DNA of 34,137 nucleotides from JBCBTJ01 sp964597685 (lineage in GTDB: Bacteria > Pseudomonadota > Alphaproteobacteria > Caulobacterales > Hyphomonadaceae), in the NCBI GenBank assembly GCA_964597685.1, contig CAZQZC010000005.1:1-34137 (forward strand). The letters are read 5' to 3'. The notes beneath the pieces were generated by a model. The model was not told the origin of the DNA. It made no database searches and saw only the letters and a program-made list of their open reading frames with translations. Shown here piece after piece: positions 31,308-34,137 of this stretch; the first letter of the stretch is position 1; each line of letters opens with the position of its first letter. The position numbers and the translations under genes are program-made.

Positions 31308-32165
31308 GCGGCGGGGCCGCATCAAGCCTTCCTGAGCGACGCTTGCGACGAGTTCGCCGTCGCGCGTGAAGATTGATCCGCGGTTAAAGCTGCGCGCGCC
31401 CCCCGCCCAGGGGCTGTCCATGGCGTAGAGCAGCCAATCGTCAAAGCGAACCGGCCCGTGGAACCACATGGAATGGTCCAAGCTCGCCGACATTAACTCC
31501 CCCGTCATCCAAGAGACGCCGTGCGGGCGGTTGCCGGACCCGAGGAGCGCCATGTCGGACGCATAAGCCAACAAACAATGGTGCAGCGCAGGATCTGGAT
31601 CGATCTCCCGGGCGACCCGAAACCAGAGCCGGTTTTTGTCGGACATCGGCTTCGGTTCGAACAATTCCATCGGGTCCACTTCGCGGATTTCGACGGCCCG
31701 CGGACGGGTGAATTCCTTGCGGAACGCCTCCGGCACGCGGTGCGCCTCAGCCTTTCGCAAGTCCTCGCGCGGGGTGACGTCCTCAGGGTTCGGCGCGTCC
31801 GGCATGTCGAGCTGATGGCGCCAGCCCTCCTCGTCAACGTGGAAGGAAGCGGCCAGGTTGAAGATCTGACAGCCATGCTGGATCGCGACGACCCGCCGGG
31901 TGACGAAGCTTTTCCCATCTCGGGCGCGGTCCACCTCGTAGATGATGGGAATTTTTGGGTCGCCCGGCCGAATGAAATAGGCGTGGAGTGAATGGCAAAG
32001 ACGATTTTCCACGGTCCGATAGGCCGCAACGAGCGCTTGGGCGATGACCTGGCCGCCGAAAACGCGCTGGCTCGTCGCTTCATCGGGGCTCTCGCCCCGA
32101 AACAGGTCAAGCTCCAGACGCTCGAGATCAAGCAGGTCTAGAAGATCGGCGACGGGGTCGGTCAT
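31296..32165 (-). CDS. tesB: Acyl-CoA thioesterase II
   Basis: 289 residues, a double hot-dog thioesterase. N-terminal signatures are V-F-G-G-Q-V-I-A-Q-A-L-V-A-A and S-L-H-A-Y-F-I-R-P-G-D; the second domain has A-Y-A-S-D-M-A-L-L and L-D-H-S-M-W-F-H, ending in D-W-L-L-Y-A-M-D-S-P-W-A-G-G-A-R-S-F-N-R-G. It hydrolyses medium- to long-chain acyl-CoA. The ATG at 32163-32165 is preceded by AAGAGG on the minus strand. The 188 bases between it and the acyl-CoA synthetase gene hold no convincing gene. Confidence 0.95.
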   Translation of the reverse strand: MTDPVADLLDLLDLERLELDLFRGESPDEATSQRVFGGQVIAQALVAAYRTVENRLCHSLHAYFIRPGDPKIPIIYEVDRARDGKSFVTRRVVAIQHGCQIFNLAASFHVDEEGWRHQLDMPDAPNPEDVTPREDLRKAEAHRVPEAFRKEFTRPRAVEIREVDPMELFEPKPMSDKNRLWFRVAREIDPDPALHHCLLAYASDMALLGSGNRPHGVSWMTGELMSASLDHSMWFHGPVRFDDWLLYAMDSPWAGGARSFNRGSIFTRDGELVASVAQEGLMRPRRKKA

Positions 32166-32353
32166 GTGCGGCCTCTTATTCGATTATGTTGCAGTCGCGA
32201 AGTATCAGAGGCCGGAAAGCGCGGCAAACGCACCCATCGACAAGAATTTAACCATCAGCCCCTATTCGCGCATTGAGATCGAAGCCGACGTGGTGTCCAC
32301 AGGCTTCCGAACGTTTTAATGCAATGGACACAACACGAGCGGAGGCCGACGAG

Positions 32354-34137
32354 ATGGGATTGTTCGCGAACTTGAAGCGCGACCTGGATACGGTGACCGG
32401 CCTACGCCGGCTCTTGAACTACACGAAGGACATCGCGCCGGAGTCCGACAATCTTGTCGCAGACGATTTGGAACGCTCCGTCGATCGCCACGCGACCAAT
32501 GTCGCCTTCCGGTTTGAAGGTGAAATCACGACCTACGCCGAACTCGAAGCGCGCGCCAACAGTATCGCGAATTGGGCCTTGTCCAGAGGACTGAAAGCCG
32601 GCGACGCGGTCGCGCTGTTCATGGACAACAAGCCCGACTACGTGGCGGTCTGGTTCGGTTTATCGAAGATCGGCGTCGTCACAGCGCTCGTGAACAACCA
32701 ATTGGCGGAGCAATCGCTCGCCCATTGCGTGAACATCGCCAACGCGAAGCTCTTGATCTGCGGTCTCGAGCAGGGCGACAAATTGCAAACGGCGCGCGAC
32801 TTGTTTGACGATGAGCTTGAACTCTTCGCGCTTGGCGGCGAGGTCGATGGCGCCATCGCGCTTGATCCGCTGCTCGCTGAAACATCGACCGAGCGCCCCT
32901 CCCCCGACCACCGCGCCGGGCTGAAGGGTAAGGATCTATGCCTTTACGTTTACACGTCGGGAACAACCGGGCTGCCGAAAGCCGCCCGACTGACCCAATC
33001 GCGCACCCAAGGCATGATGCGAACCTTCGTACAGCCCTGCCGCGTGACGGCGCGCGACCGCGTTTACCTCACCCTGCCCCTCTACCACGGGACCGGCGGA
33101 CTTTGCGGGGTCGGGATCGCGCTCAACACAGGCGCATCGATTATCCTGCGGCGGAGATTTTCGGCGAGCCACTTCTGGGACGATGTCGCAGACCAGGGTG
33201 CGACGGTTTTTGTGTATATTGGCGAGCTGTGCCGGTACCTTCTGAATTCGCCTGAGCATCCCAAGGAGCGCGCCCACGCCCTTCGCACAGGGTTCGGGAA
33301 CGGCTTGCGGCCGGAAGTGTGGCAGAGCTTTCTGGACCGCTTCAACATCCCCCACCTCTGCGAATTTTACGGATCGACCGAAGGGAATGTTTCGTTCCTG
33401 AACTTCGACGGAAAAGTAGGCGCAATCGGCCGGATCCCGAAGTTCCTGAAATCCCGCTTCGCTCACGTCGCCTTCGTCAAGTTTGACGTCGACACAGAGC
33501 AACCCGTCCGCGGCGAGGACGGCTTCTGCATCCGGGCTGAGGCCGGCGAGCCCGGCGAGGCCATCGGAAAGGTCGGCGATGACGCGCGGACCCGGTTTGA
33601 AGGCTACAATGACCAGGATGCCACGCAAAAAAAACTGCTGCGAGATGTCTTCGAGTCTGGCGATCTGTGGTTTCGCACCGGCGATCTGATGAAGCAGGAC
33701 GACGAGGGCTACATCTATTTCCTCGACCGTATTGGCGACACCTTCCGCTGGAAGGGTGAAAATGTGTCGACCAACGAAGTCGGTGAAGCGATGTCCGACC
33801 ACCCAAACATCTCGCATGCGAATGTCTACGGGGTGTCGGTGCCCGGCATGGACGGCAAAGCTGGCATGGCGGCGATCACCCTCGACGGTGATCTCGATTT
33901 TGACGGCTTACGCACGTTCCTCAGCGAACGCCTGCCGCCATATGCTATTCCGCTGTTCATCCGCGTTCAGCCGGAGGCTGAAACCACTGGCACGTTTAAG
34001 TATCGCAAAGTGGACCTCGTGAACGAAGGGATCGATCCCGACACGATCGGCGATCCGATTTGGTTCGCACATCCAGACAAGGGCATGTACGAACCGCTGA
34101 CACACGACACCTATGAAACAATTATCGCTGGCGGCTT
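32354..34137 (+). CDS. FATP-type very-long-chain acyl-CoA synthetase (3' end cut by window)
   Basis: 594 codons are present and the stop lies beyond the window. The start ATG at 32354 has GGAGG (32341-32345) eight bases upstream. The AMP-binding loop is Y-T-S-G-T-T-G-L-P-K-A-A (from about residue 200), the A5 motif is Y-G-S-T-E-G-N-V-S-F, and further on come T-G-D-L-M and D-R-I-G-D-T-F-R-W-K-G-E-N-V-S-T. The Y-G-S-T-E-G-N and D-R-I-G-D-T-F-R-W-K-G-E-N forms are typical of the fatty acid transport protein/FadD6 group, which activates long and very long chains. It may feed fatty acids to the ceramide pathway nearby or to beta-oxidation; tesB is divergent. Confidence 0.92.
   Translation, partial: MGLFANLKRDLDTVTGLRRLLNYTKDIAPESDNLVADDLERSVDRHATNVAFRFEGEITTYAELEARANSIANWALSRGLKAGDAVALFMDNKPDYVAVWFGLSKIGVVTALVNNQLAEQSLAHCVNIANAKLLICGLEQGDKLQTARDLFDDELELFALGGEVDGAIALDPLLAETSTERPSPDHRAGLKGKDLCLYVYTSGTTGLPKAARLTQSRTQGMMRTFVQPCRVTARDRVYLTLPLYHGTGGLCGVGIALNTGASIILRRRFSASHFWDDVADQGATVFVYIGELCRYLLNSPEHPKERAHALRTGFGNGLRPEVWQSFLDRFNIPHLCEFYGSTEGNVSFLNFDGKVGAIGRIPKFLKSRFAHVAFVKFDVDTEQPVRGEDGFCIRAEAGEPGEAIGKVGDDARTRFEGYNDQDATQKKLLRDVFESGDLWFRTGDLMKQDDEGYIYFLDRIGDTFRWKGENVSTNEVGEAMSDHPNISHANVYGVSVPGMDGKAGMAAITLDGDLDFDGLRTFLSERLPPYAIPLFIRVQPEAETTGTFKYRKVDLVNEGIDPDTIGDPIWFAHPDKGMYEPLTHDTYETIIAGG

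Noticed and set aside
32164..32319. Small plus-strand ORF of 51 codons between tesB and the acyl-CoA synthetase
   Set aside because: Its ATG lies inside the tesB start codon, it has no ribosome-binding site and the product matches nothing I recognise.

Overview
The window comes from the chromosome of an alphaproteobacterium of moderately high GC. Indicators are a DUF1465/RcdA-type gene next to a DUF1192 gene, a DUF1013 (TrcR-type) cell-cycle regulator, an aa3-type oxidase subunit IV of the short bacterial kind, COQ9 divergent from rpsU, and DUF1178 and DUF2244 genes. A CYP153 P450, a Flp pilin and a bacterial ceramide locus point to the Caulobacterales/Parvularculales side (Hyphomonadaceae- or Parvularculaceae-like), but I cannot place the genus. 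Gene density is high, no intergenic gap exceeds 200 bases, and I see no rRNA, tRNA, insertion sequence, prophage or CRISPR array.

Left part (1-8.2 kb): the 5' end of malate dehydrogenase (minus strand); a small lipoprotein and an HxlR regulator; the RcdA-like and DUF1192 genes divergent from a PIG3-type quinone oxidoreductase; the DUF1013 regulator; a minus-strand operon of a DUF465 protein, a two-helix membrane protein and an SDR-fold protein without its catalytic Tyr/Lys; purE-purK; and COQ9 divergent from rpsU, whose start codon looks unconventional.

Middle (8.2-22.8 kb): a NatA/NatB-like ABC exporter; a short DksA/TraR zinc-finger protein; oxidase subunit IV; DUF1178, glutaredoxin and ComF-type genes; a methyltransferase whose start codon overlaps that of comF; a minus-strand run of parvulin lipoprotein, argJ, mutT and a lone Flp pilin; secA; a class V aminotransferase; an orphan CYP153-type P450; and a DUF2244 protein.

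Right part (22.9-34.1 kb): nth, then the most interesting region at 23.7-29.3 kb. This looks like a bacterial sphingolipid (ceramide) locus: an NAD-dependent reductase (CerR-like), a dedicated acyl carrier protein, serine palmitoyltransferase, a solitary LptF/LptG-type permease, a histidine-box fatty acid/sphingoid hydroxylase and a GNAT-fold protein resembling the bacterial ceramide synthase. Together they could make 3-ketosphinganine, acylate and reduce it to dihydroceramide, hydroxylate it and move the product towards the outer membrane. The last two steps are inference from neighbourhood and family. An ATP-grasp protein, adenosine kinase, TesB thioesterase and a truncated FATP-type acyl-CoA synthetase follow. 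Three convergent gene pairs share a TTAA or CTAA tetranucleotide as interleaved stop codons, including two pairs inside the sphingolipid region.
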